Shown here: piece after piece, positions 9,212 through 20,076 of the stretch
Layout: the number at the start of each line of letters is the position of its first letter
Position numbering within the stretch: the stretch's first letter is position 1
NCBI GenBank assembly: GCA_963825685.1
Contig: CAWGUD010000027.1
Coordinates: 1-64,000 of the forward strand
DNA length: 64,000 nt
Direction: 5' to 3'
Source of the DNA: JAOUEA01 sp963825685
GTDB lineage: Bacteria; Actinomycetota; UBA4738; HRBIN12
Made by a program: the position numbers and the translations under genes
Notes under the pieces: model-generated
Told to the model about the DNA's origin: nothing
The model's database searches: none
The model's input: the letters and a program-made list of their open reading frames with translations, nothing else

Positions 9212-11768
9212 TCAGTCCTTCGCGTCGGCCTCCACGAGCTCGGCAGGCGTGTCGGGCACCACGACCGCCTCCTCGCGGGACGCGTCGTGCCCCTCCACGT
9301 CGATCTGCGGGAGCCACTGCAGCCACCGCCGGCAGGTACCAGTTGCGGTCGCCGAGCAACCGCATCGTCGACGGCACGAGGATCGATCGCACGATCGTCG
9401 CGTCGAGGAACACCGCGACGGCGAGACCGAAGCCCATCTGTTCCAGCGAGGTCAACCGACCCGCGGCGAACCCGGCGAAGACGGCCACCATGATGACGGC
9501 CGCCCCGGTGATGATGCCGCCGGTGGTCCGCAGGCCGTAGGCGACCGACGCCGCGTTGTCACCGGTCTTGTCGTACTGCTCCCGGATCCTCGTGAGCAGG
9601 AAGACGTGGTAGTCCATCGACAGCCCGAACAGGATCGAGAACAGGAACAGCGGCAGCCAGGACTCGATCGCGTCGACCTGCTGGAACCCGAGCAGGTTCG
9701 CGATCGACTCTCCGATCGCCGGCCCGCCCTTCTGGAACACGAGCACGATGAGCCCGTACGCGGCGCCCACCGACAGCAGGTTCATGATGATCGCCTTGAT
9801 CGGCACCACGATCGAGCGGAACACGACCGTGAGCAGCAGGAAGGACAACCCCAACACCACCAGGATGATGAGCGGCGTGTACGTGTCGGAGATGTCGAAG
9901 AAGTCCTTCACGAACGCCGTGTCGCCCCCGACCAGCACGGTGGCCGACGTGCCGGCGAACGCCTCCGGCACGTAGGTCTCGCGAAGGCTCGCGACCGTCG
10001 CGACCGCCGTCTCGCCCTGCGCGTCGGTCGCGGCCCCCGCGAGCGGCACCTCGATCAACGCGACCGTGCCATCGGCGCTCACCTGCGGCGGCGCCGGCGT
10101 GCCGAGCGTGGGATCGTCGGCGAACGCCGCTTGCATCGCCTCCACGGCCGAGGCGTACTCGGGCGCGAGCTCCCCCGGCGCGCCCGGTTCGGGCCCCGCC
10201 GTGCCCACGCCCTCGGCCTCGATCACGATCGAGACGGAGGCCTGCGAACCGGCCTCGGGGAACTTCTCGACGATGACGTCGAACGCCTCCTTGGACTGGA
10301 TGCCGTCGGGCAGCGTGCTGATGCCGGCGAGCCCGGTCTTGATGCCGCGTCCCTCGCCGTCGGGGTGGCTCTGGATCCAGTAGGGCAACGACAGCGCGAC
10401 CATGAACGTCCCGCCGATCACGAGCCAGAGGACCGGGCGGGCCATGACCACTCGGGTGACACGGTCCCAGAACCCGCCTTCGGTACTGAGGCTGGACCCC
10501 TCGGGGCGCGAGTATCGGGAGAAGGCCCCCCGTCTCACCATCCGGCCCACCAGGATGCCGGTGCCGACGAAGCCCACCAGGCCCCCGATCGGAGCCACGG
10601 CGGTGGCGCCCACGGCCGCGAGAGCCCCGCCGACCACGGCGCCGCCAACGAGCATCGCCACGAACACCAGGAGCGTCGGGATCCGCGACAGGTACGGCCA
10701 GTTCACGCGGTCACCGAGCAGCGACAGCACCGCCGGCAGCAACGTCAACGACGACGCCACCGACACGAGCACCACGATGATCGCGCCGCCGGCGAGGCTC
10801 CTGAAGATCGTGGTCGGAACGAGCAGCATGCCCGCCAGGGCGACCACGACCGTCATCCCGCTGAAGAACACCGCGCGCGACGCGGTCGCCCCGGACGCAC
10901 GGATCGCATCGTCCTTCTCTCGCCCGTTGTGTCGCTCCTCGCGGTAGCGGGACACGATGAACAGGGCGTAGTCGACGCCGACGGCGATGCCCATCATCGT
11001 GATCAGGTTCGGCGTGAAGAAGCTGAAGTCCCACAGGATGCCGAGCAGCCCGACGATCCCCAGCGTGATCGGCAACGTGAACAGGACCGTCTTCAACAAC
11101 GGGAGGAGCCCGGCGACGATCGCGCCGAACACGATCAGCAGCACGATGATCGCGGCCGTGATGCCGATGCCCTCGCCGAACGCGAGGTCCTCCTCTGAGA
11201 TGACCTTGAAGTCCTCGGACGAGCTGACCGCCCCGAGCATGTAGGCCTCGACGCCGTCGACCGACGCCTCCTCGCGGGCGGCCTCGACGTCTTCGAAGTG
11301 CGGGGTCGCCTCATCGATGTCACCCGCGTAGACGCCGGTGAACAGCACGGCGGATCCGTCTTCCGAAGGGATCGGACCGAGGGCCGCGGCCTGCGGGTCC
11401 GCCGCCTGCTCCTCCGTCATCGGGAACGACGCCGGCAGAGCCGCGAAGACGTCGGTCCCCAGGCCCTGGAGCTCGGCGATGAACCCGTTCACCTGATCTG
11501 CGAACGCGGGGTCCTCGATCGCGCCCGGTTCACCCACGACCACGAAGGTCTCCGTGATCACATCCTCGGTCAGTCGCCGATCCTCGAGGATCTGCTGTGC
11601 CCGCTTGGCCTCGGGCGAGTTCGTGAAATCGAAGTCGGTCGTGAGCGCAGGGCCGAGCAGCGTGGCCGCCGATGCGATGCCGGCGATCAGGAGGATCACC
11701 CAGATCCCGACCGTCCTCCACGGGTGCCGGCTGCTCGCCTTCGCGAGCGATTCGGGATTGATACGCAT
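9212..11768 (-). CDS. MmpL/RND-family membrane exporter (one frameshift)
   Basis: This is an 850-residue RND-superfamily transporter of the MmpL/YdfJ class with two repeated halves. The N-terminal helix IWVILLIAGIASAATLLG is followed by a large extracytoplasmic loop, helices 2-6 with the MMGIAVGVDYALFIVSRYREER signature split over the conserved GxxxDY, a second loop near residues 480-620, and helices 8-12 with FGLSMDYHVFLLTRIREQ. Such pumps move lipids, glycolipids or drugs using the proton gradient. The frame is shifted near 9335; correcting it gives the tail WLQWLPQIDVEGHD and a stop at 9212. It is controlled by the divergent TetR gene. Confidence 0.88.
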
Positions 11769-11808
11769 CCCGTGGTTCCCCCCTTCTCCGCCGGCTCCGG
11801 CCGACGCT

Positions 11809-11868
11809 TGACGTACGATGTATGCTTACAGCGTACGGGAGCATAGGCATACACCGTAAGCCTGTCAA
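11809..11868 (-). promoter_or_regulatory. mmpL promoter with overlapping TetR-type operators
   Basis: On the minus strand, TTGACA (11868-11863) and TATGCT (11845-11840) are separated by 17 bases, a near-consensus sigma-70 promoter. An inverted repeat overlaps it: CTTACAGCGTACG at 11825-11837 and CATACACCGTAAG at 11848-11860. A third copy of the half-site, TACGATGTATGC, lies at 11814-11825. Placement between the exporter and its TetR gene suggests this is the repressor's operator. Confidence 0.7.
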
Positions 11869-11902
11869 CCCCGACCTCGGAGAACGTTCGGAGAACGATC
11901 GG

Positions 11903-12626
11903 ATGCCCGCAAGGAACCGCAAGAACGCGCGAAGCCGGAGTGCTCCCGTCAGGGAGCGTCTGACGCGCGATCGCATCGTCGAGGCGGCGCTCCGGATCAT
12001 GGATGACGAGGGCCTCGATGCCGTCTCGATGCGCCGCGTCGCGCGTGAGGTCGGGGTGGAGGCGATGTCCCTCTACCACCACGTGCGCGACAAGGAAGAC
12101 CTGCTCGACGGCATCTGCGCCGCCGTGATGCGCGACTTCCGGTTCCCGAACGAGGACCGACCGTGGATCGAGGTCGCTCGCGACGGCGCGCGCGAGTGGC
12201 GCCGCGTGTTGCGCGACCATCCCAACGTGATCGCCCTGTGGGCGGATCGCCAACGCCCGATGACCGAGCTCGAGTCGCTGATGCCCATGGAGTTCGCGCT
12301 CCGGGTGATCCAGCGGGCAGGCATCGACGAGCGCGAGGGCGTCCTGATCTTCAACGTGCTCGGCGGCTTCATCATGGGCGTGGTGATGATGGAGGTCGGG
12401 GCGATGTTCTCCGCCGGCACCACGCGTGCGAAGGTGGCCGACCGCGAGCGCCGTGCACTCGAAGCTGCCCGACGAGGCGTTCGCGCAGTTCCTCCCCGAG
12501 GATCAGGTGCCGTGCATCGTGGCGGCACTGCCGCATCTGGCCGCGTGCGACCCGGACGAGCAGTTCGAGTTCGGTCTCGACCTTCTGCTCGCCGGCATCG
12601 AGTCGAGGGTCGCCGCCCCGGCCTGA
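11903..12626 (+). CDS. TetR-family transcriptional repressor (one frameshift)
   Basis: This regulator of about 240 residues has an N-terminal helix-turn-helix, RDRIVEAALRIMDDEGLDAV followed by SMRRVAREVGVEAMSLYHHV, close to TetR itself. The C-terminal part continues through VLIFNVLGGFIMGVVMMEVG and, after a shift near 12460, LPDEAFAQFLPEDQVP. The ATG at 11903 (MPARNRKNARSR) is preferred because the upstream ATG at 11822 lies within the operator region. It is divergent from mmpL and probably represses both. Its ligand is unknown. Confidence 0.85.
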
Positions 12627-12633
12627 CGCTTCC

Positions 12634-13816
12634 TCACCGCAACCCGAGCTCCGACCCCACTCGGGCGAAGACCTCGAGCGCCTCGCGCAGGTCGTCCTCC
12701 GTGTGATCGGCCGTCACGATCGTGCGGACGCGCGCGAGACCCTTGCCGACGGTCGGGAACACGATCGCGGGACAGAACACCCCCTCCTCGAAGAGCCGGA
12801 CCGCGAACGCCTGCGTCCGCTCCTCGTCGCCGGTGATCACCGGTGTGATCGGGAGTCTCGCTCGCGCCCGTGTCGTATCCGAGGTCGTGCAACCCGGCCT
12901 TGAAGAGCTCGGTGTTCGACCAGAGCCGAGCCAGCCGCTCGGGTTCGTCGGCGATCACGTCCAGCGCGGTGATGCAGGCCGCCACGACCGGTGGCGGTGC
13001 GCTCGTCGAGAACAGGTACGGGCGCCCCCGGTTCTGCAGCCACTCGATCAGGTGCGCGGGGCCGGCGATGAACCCCCCCAGCACGCCGATCGCCTTGGAG
13101 AGCGTGCCCACCTGGATGTCGACGCGCCCGTGCAGCCCGAAGTGGTCCACGGTGCCCGCGCCGCCGTTCCCGAGCACCCCCGAGGCGTGCGCGTCGTCGA
13201 CCATCATGATCGCGCCGTGGCGCTCGGCGACCTCGACGAGGTCGGGCAGCGGAGCGATGTCGCCGTCCATCGAGAACACCCCGTCGGTGATGAGCAGCTG
13301 ACGCCGCCCGGGCCGGGCGGTCTCGGCGAGCTGTCGGTCGGCGTGATCGGGGTCTCGGTGGTCGAAGACCGCGATCTCCGCCCGCGACAGCCGCGCCCCG
13401 TCGATGATCGACGCGTGGTTCAGCCGGTCCGAGACGATCACGTCCTCCTTCGTGAGGATCGCCGCCACCGTGCCCGCGTTCGCGGTGAAGCCGGACTGGA
13501 ACATCAGGGCCGCCTCCGCGTGCTTGAAGGCCGCGAAACGCGCCTCGAGCTCGCGGTGCATCGTCATCTGCCCCGCGATCGTGCGCACCGCGCCCGACCC
13601 GGCTCCGAACTCCATCGCCGCGTTGGCAGCCGCCTCGTTCATGCGCGGGTGGCTCGCGAGCCCCAGGTAGTTGTTCGAGGCGAGGTTGATCACGTCCCGC
13701 CCGTCGTAGCGGGCGCGTGCCCCCTGCGGCCCTTCCAGCGTGCGTGGGTGCAGCAACAGCCCGTCGCGCTCGAGCGTCGCGAGCTCGTCCTTCAGGTAGT
13801 CGAGCGTGCCGGACAT
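12634..13816 (-). CDS. kbl: 2-amino-3-ketobutyrate CoA ligase (glycine C-acetyltransferase; one frameshift)
   Basis: This PLP enzyme of the alpha-oxoamine synthase family, about 394 residues, cleaves 2-amino-3-oxobutyrate with CoA into glycine and acetyl-CoA. Visible motifs are INLASNNYLGLASHP, HASIIDGARLS, MMVDDAHASGVLG and the PLP-lysine region VGTLSKAIGVLGGFIAG. A shift at the C run near 12853 joins PITPVITGDEERTQAF to the C-terminus. BioF (8-amino-7-oxononanoate synthase) is the main alternative, but tdh lies one gene away on the same strand, which favours Kbl. The stop is eight bases from the convergent TetR stop. Confidence 0.85.
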
Positions 13817-13925
13817 CGGGACCCCTCGCTTCCTTGATCGTCACACCGGCTCCCCGGCTCGGTCTCCGGCTCCCGGCTTCTCGAGGCGAACCCTACCCGG
13901 CGAGGCTCGTGCGTAGGATGACCGC

Positions 13926-14423
13926 ATGAGGATCAGGGCCTTCCTCGCCGACGGCGTGCAGGCGGTCGAGGGCAAGCTCTACGTGCTCGGCGCCGGCTGG
14001 AACCGTCTCGCGACGCGCCGGTTCCCGACCCGCCACGACCGGATCGGGATCGGCGCCCTCATCGTGCTGGAAGCTGGCGACGCCGGCCGGCACGCGCTCG
14101 ACCTCCGCCTGCTCGACCCGAACGGCGAACCGGCCGCCCTCGCGACCGATGCGGACGGTCACGCCAAGCAGGCGATCCGCATCGGCTTCGGTGCGAACGA
14201 AGCGACCGACGGCTTGGACGAGACGATCGTGCCACTCGCGCTGAACCTCGACGGGCTGGTCTTCAGGGAACCGGGGACGTACGCGTTCGAGCTCCGTATC
14301 GACGAGGGCGACGCCGAGCGCCTCGCGTTCAAGGTCGACCTCGCGGTCGAACGGGAGGACGCTCGCCTCCCCGAAGGGGGCTCCACCTCCCTGCGCGCCG
14401 CGACCGAGGCCGGCTACCTCTAG
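13926..14423 (+). CDS. DUF6941-like protein
   Basis: This 165-residue protein begins RIRAFLADGVQAVEGKLYVL and then GAGWNRLATRRFPTRH, matching a family of short actinobacterial beta-sandwich-like proteins annotated DUF6941, function unknown. It has no signal peptide or membrane segment. A TAGGAT box at 13914-13919 stands six bases before the ATG, so the transcript is probably leaderless. It lies on the opposite strand between kbl and tdh, and its stop overlaps the probable tdh stop. Confidence 0.65.
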   Translation: MRIRAFLADGVQAVEGKLYVLGAGWNRLATRRFPTRHDRIGIGALIVLEAGDAGRHALDLRLLDPNGEPAALATDADGHAKQAIRIGFGANEATDGLDETIVPLALNLDGLVFREPGTYAFELRIDEGDAERLAFKVDLAVEREDARLPEGGSTSLRAATEAGYL

Positions 14424-15494
14424 TCGGTCGTGTCGGGCGGACGTCGCCGGATCGGGCGCGAGGATGACCTTGCCCGATCGGCCGGACGCCGTCGTATCGA
14501 ACGCTTCCTGCCAACGATCGAGGCCGAATCGATGCGTGATCACGGGTGAGACGTCGACCCGACCCGTCGAGAGCAGCGTCGTCGTCTGCTGCCACGTGCG
14601 GAACATCTCCCGGCCGGTGATGCCCTGCAGCCTCGCCTCCTTGAAGATCACCTGATCGTTCAGGTCGAGCGTGACCGAGGCGTCGGGCAACCCCAGGAGC
14701 GACATGCGCCCGCCGCGGGCGAGCATGCGCGTCCCCTGATCGATCGCACGCTCGTTCCCGCTCATCTCCAGCACGACCTCGACACCCACGCCCTTCGTCT
14801 GCTCGAGGACCGCCGCCACGGGATCGACCTCGGTCGGATCCAGCAACACGTCCGCACCCATCTCCGACGCCTTCCCGCGTCGGTAGCCGTTGGGCTCGAT
14901 CGCGATCACCTCGAACGCGCCCAGGGCCCGAACCACGCCGACGGCGAACATGCCGATCGGACCGCATCCGATCACGGCGACCGAGTTCGTGGCGATGTCC
15001 TCCCCGCCGCCCGTGCCGAACGCCGCGTGCACCGCGTTGCCGAACGGCTCCATGATCGAGGCGACGTCGGGATCGATGCCCTCGCCGACGACCCACGCGT
15101 TCTGGGCGGGCAGCACGACGTACTCCGCGAACGCGCCCTCCGTGTCGACCCCCAGGATCCGCAGGTTCTCGCAGATGTGCGCGCGGCCCGTCTGACACGT
15201 CGTGCAGTGCCCGCACGCGATGTGGGTCTCGGCGGCGACGAACGCGCCCGGATGCAGGTGGTGCACCTCGTCGCCCACGGCGTGGACGGCGCCCGCGACC
15301 TCGTGGCCGAAGGTCATGGGCACGTCTCGCACGCGTCGGTCTGCCCACTCGTTCCACTCGAGCATGTGCAGATCGGTGCCGCAGATCGACGCTCCGTGGA
15401 CCCGGACGAGCACCTCGTCGTCGCCCGGTTCGGGGATCGGGACCTCGACGAGCTCCGCGCCGGGCCCTCGGGCGGTCTTCCGCAGCGCCCGCAT
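14420..15494 (-). CDS. tdh: L-threonine 3-dehydrogenase (probable 3' frameshift)
   Basis: This zinc-dependent medium-chain dehydrogenase of about 358 residues oxidises threonine to 2-amino-3-oxobutyrate. It aligns well by eye with E. coli Tdh: ICGTDLHMLEWNEWA (catalytic-zinc Cys), TFGHEVAGAV, the structural zinc loop HIACGHCTTC, EPFGNAVHAAFG, VAVIGCGPIGMFAVGV and VIFKEARLQGITGREMF. The printed frame runs on to 13893 through the antisense DUF6941 gene; a one-base shift near 14450 gives a stop at 14420, a more credible end. With kbl it completes the threonine-to-glycine route. A GTG nine bases upstream is an alternative start. Confidence 0.88.
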
Positions 15495-15585
15495 CGTTCC
15501 GCTCACGCCCGAAGGGTACCCTGCGCCGGGAACCGATCCGACACCGAGTCGCGTCAGAGTCTCACCCGACGTGGAAGGACGGCCC

Positions 15586-16455
15586 GTGAAGCATCGATCG
15601 ATCGCTCTCGCCGCGCTGGCGATCACCCTGTTCGGCGCGGCATGCGCCGACCCATCGACAGGCGGTGACGGCTCCTCGTCACCGTCGATCGCCCACGGGA
15701 CCGCCTCCGAGGATCTGCTGCTTCGATGGGGGTACGAGGGTGGGTTCACACCGCCGGAGTACCAGCTCACGAACCTGCCCTCGTTCTCGCTGTACGGGGA
15801 CGGCACGATCGTGCGACCGGGTCCACAGATCGAGATCTACCCGGGACCCGCGGTGCCCGCGCTCGAGGCCGTGCACGTCGACGAGGAGGCCATCGCCTCG
15901 ATCCTCGACGCCGCGTTCGAAGCGGGTCTCGACACCGTCGGCGACCTGACCGACATGGGCTCGGTCGGCATCGCCGATGCCCCCGAGACCGTCTTCACGC
16001 TCCGGGCAGGAGGCGTCGATCGCACCGTGCGGGTGTACGCCCTCGGTGAGCTCAGCGGCAAGCCGCCGGGGATGCCCGACGAGGAGTGGGAGGCGAGGCA
16101 GGCGCTGCTCGGGCTGATCGATCGGCTCGGCTCGCTGGAGACCTGGCTGCCCGAGGGCTCGATCGGCGCGAGCGACGCGTACGACGTGACCGGCGTCCGT
16201 GCCTTCGTCTCGCGGTATCGGGACCAGGCCGACCTGCCGCAACCGGCGATCGAGTGGCCGCTCGACACGCCGCTGCGAGACCTCGGCGAGGACGCCGGCG
16301 CCGGCTACCGGTGCGTGGTCGTGACCGGCCCCGACTGGACCGACCGCCTCGAGCCTGCGGCCACGCAGGCGAACCAACTCACACCCTGGACGAGCGGTGG
16401 ACGGCGCTACGCGATCGCGTTCCGCCCGCTCCTGCCTGACGAGGTCACCTGCTGA
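15586..16455 (+). CDS. secreted lipoprotein of unknown function
   Basis: This 289-residue protein starts with a lipoprotein signal (KHRSIALAALAITLFGAAC). The GTG start at 15586 is chosen because a GGAAGGA ribosome site lies seven bases before it. The mature part is acidic and mixed alpha/beta, with GDGTIVRPGPQIEIYPGPAV and EEWEARQALLGLIDRL, and a C-terminal Cys. Related proteins occur in uncharacterised actinobacterial genomes, but no domain is assigned. It is divergent from tdh. Confidence 0.65.
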   Translation: MKHRSIALAALAITLFGAACADPSTGGDGSSSPSIAHGTASEDLLLRWGYEGGFTPPEYQLTNLPSFSLYGDGTIVRPGPQIEIYPGPAVPALEAVHVDEEAIASILDAAFEAGLDTVGDLTDMGSVGIADAPETVFTLRAGGVDRTVRVYALGELSGKPPGMPDEEWEARQALLGLIDRLGSLETWLPEGSIGASDAYDVTGVRAFVSRYRDQADLPQPAIEWPLDTPLRDLGEDAGAGYRCVVVTGPDWTDRLEPAATQANQLTPWTSGGRRYAIAFRPLLPDEVTC

Positions 16456-16482
16456 GAACCCCTCCACGGGTTGGCAAAGCGT

Positions 16483-16508
16483 TCAAGCTGGCTCGGTCGC
16501 AGGCCGAT
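16483..16508 (+). promoter_or_regulatory. sigma-28 (FliA/SigD/WhiG)-type promoter candidate
   Basis: TCAAG at 16483-16487, 15 bases, then GCCGAT at 16503-16508. This matches the TAAA-N15-GCCGAT form of SigD/WhiG promoters in spacing and in the -10 element. It lies about 50 bases before the PAS-GGDEF-EAL start. The same arrangement precedes the second GGDEF-EAL gene. Confidence 0.55.
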
Positions 16509-16560
16509 GTACTCGAGGTCGGCATGGATCCGGCGATCGACGCGCGAACAGGCAGGCGGC

Positions 16561-18817
16561 GTGACCTTCGACAACGAGACGACGCAGACGACCCCCGAGG
16601 CGGTGACGGCCCAGCAGGGCTTCTTCCCTTCGGCAACGGTCGCTCCCCCTGGCGTGGACGGCGGCGTCTCCGACCTGCAATCGCAACTGCAGGATCTCGA
16701 GGTCCGCTACCGGGGCCTCATCGATCGGCTGCCTGCGATCGTGTACATCGACGGCATCGGGATCGACGATCCGATGGTCGACGTGAGCCCCGGCATCGAG
16801 ATCCTCTTCGGGGTCTCGAGGGAGGAGTGGCTCACCCGCAGGTCCAGCTGGGTGGACGTGGTGCATCCCGACGACCGCGACCGTGTGGTGGCCGCGAGCG
16901 ACCACTCGACGACGACCGGCGAGCCCTTCCATCTCGAGTACCGAGCGATCCACTCAGACGGCCGCGTGATCTGGGTCAAGGAAGACAGCGTGCTGGTCCG
17001 CGACGAGCACGGCACGCCGATGTATTGGCTCGGCATGATGCGCGACGTCACCGACGACGTCACCACGAGGGGACAGCTCTTCGAGGCACGCACGAAGTAC
17101 GGAGCGCTCGTCGAGCAGATCCCGGCGATCGTCTACCAGGACCTGGCCGACGAGAACTGGACCACCGTGTACGTGAGCCCGCAGATCACCACGATCCTCG
17201 GCGTCGATCCCGCGGAGTACGTCGGCGACAGCACCCTGTGGGTCGACCTGATGCATCCCGACGACCGCGCACGCACGATCGAGGCCGTCGAGCGAGGCAT
17301 CGAGGCAGGCGAGCCGTACTCGATCGAGTACCGCATGATCGCGCGTGACGGGCGGCTGGTGTGGTTCCGTGACTCCGCGGTGGTCCTGAACGACGCCGAG
17401 GGCCGGCCGGCGATGGTGCAGGGCGTGATGCTGGACATCACCGAGGGCAAGGCCGCCGAGGAGCACATCGCCTACCTCGCGTACCACGACAAGCTGACGG
17501 ACATGCCGAACCGGGCGATGTTCGACGAGCTGCTCGACCTCTCGCTGGCCCGCGCCCGCCGCAACGGACTCGGGGTCGCGGTGATCTCGGTCGACCTCGA
17601 CGACTTCAAGCTCGTGAACGACTCGCTCGGCCACGAGATGGGCGACGAGCTGATCAAGGTGCTGGCCGACCGGATCCGCGAGGCGACCCGCGACACCGAT
17701 CTGGTGGCGCGGCCCGGCGGTGACGAGTTCCTCGTGCTCCTCGCCGACCTCGACATCGACCCCGCCCGTGCCCGGCGGCCAGGACGGCGGCTCGATCGCC
17801 GCTGAGGCGGTCTCGGTCCGCATCCAGGAGGCGATGCGGGCCCCGTTCGAGATCGCCGGCACCGAGCTCTACCTCACGGCCAGCCAGGGCATCGGGGTGT
17901 TCCCCCACGACGCCGAGGACGCGGTGACGCTGCTCAAGAACTCCGAGACCGCGATGTTCGAGTCCAAGAAGATCGGACCGGGCGGGTTCGTGGTGCACAC
18001 GAGGAAGAGCGGCGACGCGATGAACCGGTTGTCGATGTCGACCCGCCTGCGCAAGGCCGTCGAACAGAAGCAGTGGATGCTGCACTACCAGCCGCTGATC
18101 GAGCTCGACTCGGGCCGCATGTACGGCGTCGAAGCGCTGATCCGTTGGCCGGAGCCGAACGGGGGACTCGTGCCCCCGGGCGACTTCATCCCGCTCGCCG
18201 AGGAGATGGGCCTGATCGAGGCGATCGGCGACTGGGTGGTCGAGGAGATCTGCCGGCAGGACGCGCAGTGGCGCGCGGAGGGCCTCGAACTGGAGCTGGG
18301 CTTCAACCTCTCACCGCGCCAGCTCTGGCAGCCCGATCTCGTGAGCAAGATGGTGGCACCGATCGTGATCGCGGGCGTGGACCCGTCGCGGGTGACGATC
18401 GAGATCACCGAGTCGACGGCGATGACCGACCCCGATCGCACGGTGGGCCTGCTGGCAGAGATGCACGAGCGGGGGCTGAAGCTGGCGATCGACGACTTCG
18501 GCACCGGCTACTCCTCGCTCGCGAGGCTCAAGCACATGCCGGTCGACATCCTCAAGATCGATCGATCGTTCGTGCGGGAGATCGACCTCGATCGCGACGC
18601 GGCCAGCATGGTCTCGGCGATGATCTCGCTCGCCGACAACCTCGGCATGACACCGCTCGCCGAAGGCATCGAGACGGAGGGCGAGTGGCGGTTCCTCACC
18701 GATCGAGGCTGCACACTGGGTCAGGGCTACTTCTTCTCCCGCCCGGTGCCGGCCGACGAGATCCTCGCGCTCCACCGACGAGCCGGGCTCACGTTGGTGG
18801 AGGGCGACGCCGGCTAG
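16561..18817 (+). CDS. PAS-PAS-GGDEF-EAL cyclic-di-GMP protein (one frameshift)
   Basis: This soluble signalling protein of about 752 residues has two PAS domains (about residues 40-170 and 175-300, the first with IPTVYIDG-like LPAIVYIDGIGIDDP), then a GGDEF domain with an intact GGDEF signature and an upstream RDTD inhibitory site, then an EAL domain with GVEALIRW, EITEST, DDFGTGYSSLARL and LGQGYFFSRPVP. Both cyclase and phosphodiesterase residues appear intact. A one-base shift in the C run at 17760-17763 separates GGDEF from EAL in the printed frame. The GTG start at 16561 is approximate; a TTG at 16471 is also open. No membrane segment is seen. Confidence 0.88.
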
Positions 18818-18833
18818 TCCGGGCTGGACTAGC
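18813..18833. terminator. short palindrome shared by two convergent stop codons
   Basis: GCTAGTCC at 18813-18820 and GGACTAGC at 18826-18833 form a perfect 8-bp stem with a five-base loop. The TAG of the GGDEF-EAL gene and the TAG of the helicase gene are each inside an arm. It may work as a compact bidirectional terminator. Confidence 0.5.
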
Positions 18834-20037
18834 GTCGACGCTTCGGGCCACGCAGGCCCGACCGGCGACCGCGGGTGCTCCCGCTGAAGACGGTCCGCGG
18901 CGGCGAGACCTTCATGCCGTCCTGCTCGAACTCGGCGTGCAGGTCGAGGCGGGCGGCCATGCGGCTCACGTCGCCGAGCTGCTCGGGAGTCACGAACGTG
19001 ACACTCGTCCCCGTGCGACCAGCTCGGGCGGTGCGGCCGACCCGATGGACGTACCCCTTGTCGTCCTGCGGCGGGTCGTAGTTCACGACGAGCGTGATGT
19101 CGTCGAGGTCGAGCCCCCTCGCGGCGACGTCCGTCGCGATCAGGACCCCGACGTGCTTCTCCTCGAACCGCTGCAGCGCCTTCTCTCGCGCCTGCTGGGT
19201 CATGTCGCCGTGCATCGCGACCGTCGGCAGCCCCTGGGCACGCAACTGCCGCGCCAGCGAATCCACGGCCCGCTTCGTGTTCACGAAGACGAGCGTCAGG
19301 CCGTCGGGCTCCTCGCCCCGGGCGAGCTCGATCAGCTTCATGAGCTTCTCGTGCGAGCCGACCGGCACGAACCGGTGATCGGCTTCCTCGACGGTCTTGC
19401 CTTCGGATTCGATCTCGTGGCGCACGGGGTCGCGCGTGTACACCTCGGCGATGCGACCGACGGCGCCGTCGAGGGTCGCCGAGAAGAACATCGTCTGGCG
19501 ATCCTTCGGCAGCCGTCGAACGATGCGGTCGACCTGAGGCTGGAACCCCATGTCGAGCATGCGGTCTGCCTCGTCGAGCACGAAGATGCGGACGCCGTCG
19601 AGGCGGACCATCTTCCGCTGGGCGAGGTCGTCGAGGCGCCCGGGGGTCGCGATCAAGATGTGGACGTCGCCCACGCCCTTGGACTGTTCGCTCACCCGAG
19701 TGCCGCCGTACACCGCCTTCACCTTCAGGTGCTTCGCCTTCGCGATGCCGGCGAACTCGTCGCGCACCTGGGTGGCGAGCTCCCTCGTCGGCACCAGCAC
19801 CAGCGCTTCGGGATGGCTCTTCGCCTGCGGATCCAGCTGCTCGACGATCGGGATCGCGAACCCGAGCGTCTTGCCCGACCCGGTCTTCGACTTCGCCAGC
19901 GTGTCGCGCCCCGACGTCGCGTCCTCGATCACCATCACCTGGATCGGGAACGGCCGATCGATGCCCATGCTCGCCAGGGTGTCGATGACAGCGTCGGAGA
20001 CACCGAGGTCACGGAACGAGGGGATGGAATCGGTCAT
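18829..20037 (-). CDS. DEAD-box RNA helicase
   Basis: This ATP-dependent RNA helicase of 402 residues has motifs in order: Q-motif region RPFPIQVMVIEDA, Walker A SKTGSGKTLGF, PTRELA, TPGRL, DEAD (VLDEADRMLDMG), SAT, then the C-terminal lobe with FVNTKRAV, ATDVAARGLDLDD and HRVGRTARAGR. The C-terminus is short and basic (GRRSGLRGPKRRR). Such proteins remodel rRNA or mRNA structure, often under cold stress. MTDSIPSFRDLG is chosen as the start because upstream sequence is the intergenic region shared with transketolase. Confidence 0.92.
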   Translation of the reverse strand: MTDSIPSFRDLGVSDAVIDTLASMGIDRPFPIQVMVIEDATSGRDTLAKSKTGSGKTLGFAIPIVEQLDPQAKSHPEALVLVPTRELATQVRDEFAGIAKAKHLKVKAVYGGTRVSEQSKGVGDVHILIATPGRLDDLAQRKMVRLDGVRIFVLDEADRMLDMGFQPQVDRIVRRLPKDRQTMFFSATLDGAVGRIAEVYTRDPVRHEIESEGKTVEEADHRFVPVGSHEKLMKLIELARGEEPDGLTLVFVNTKRAVDSLARQLRAQGLPTVAMHGDMTQQAREKALQRFEEKHVGVLIATDVAARGLDLDDITLVVNYDPPQDDKGYVHRVGRTARAGRTGTSVTFVTPEQLGDVSRMAARLDLHAEFEQDGMKVSPPRTVFSGSTRGRRSGLRGPKRRR

Positions 20038-20076
20038 CTCGTCAAGGAGATTAGCGGTTCCGCTCGACCTCGAAGG

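Noticed and set aside
8793..11198. 801-codon plus-strand open frame
   Set aside because: It is antisense to the MmpL exporter and is rich in Arg, His and Asp with no recognisable domain; a shadow of GC-rich codon bias.
12503..13816. BioF (biotin synthesis) identity for the PLP enzyme
   Set aside because: Motifs fit both families, but the tdh gene nearby and the absence of any other biotin gene favour Kbl.
13893..14420. C-terminal extension of tdh
   Set aside because: The in-frame extension runs antisense through DUF6941 and lies beyond the usual Tdh length; a frameshift near 14450 is more likely.
16456..16560. cyclic-di-GMP (GEMM) riboswitch before the GGDEF-EAL gene
   Set aside because: No GEMM core or tetraloop-receptor pattern is present; the region fits a promoter instead.
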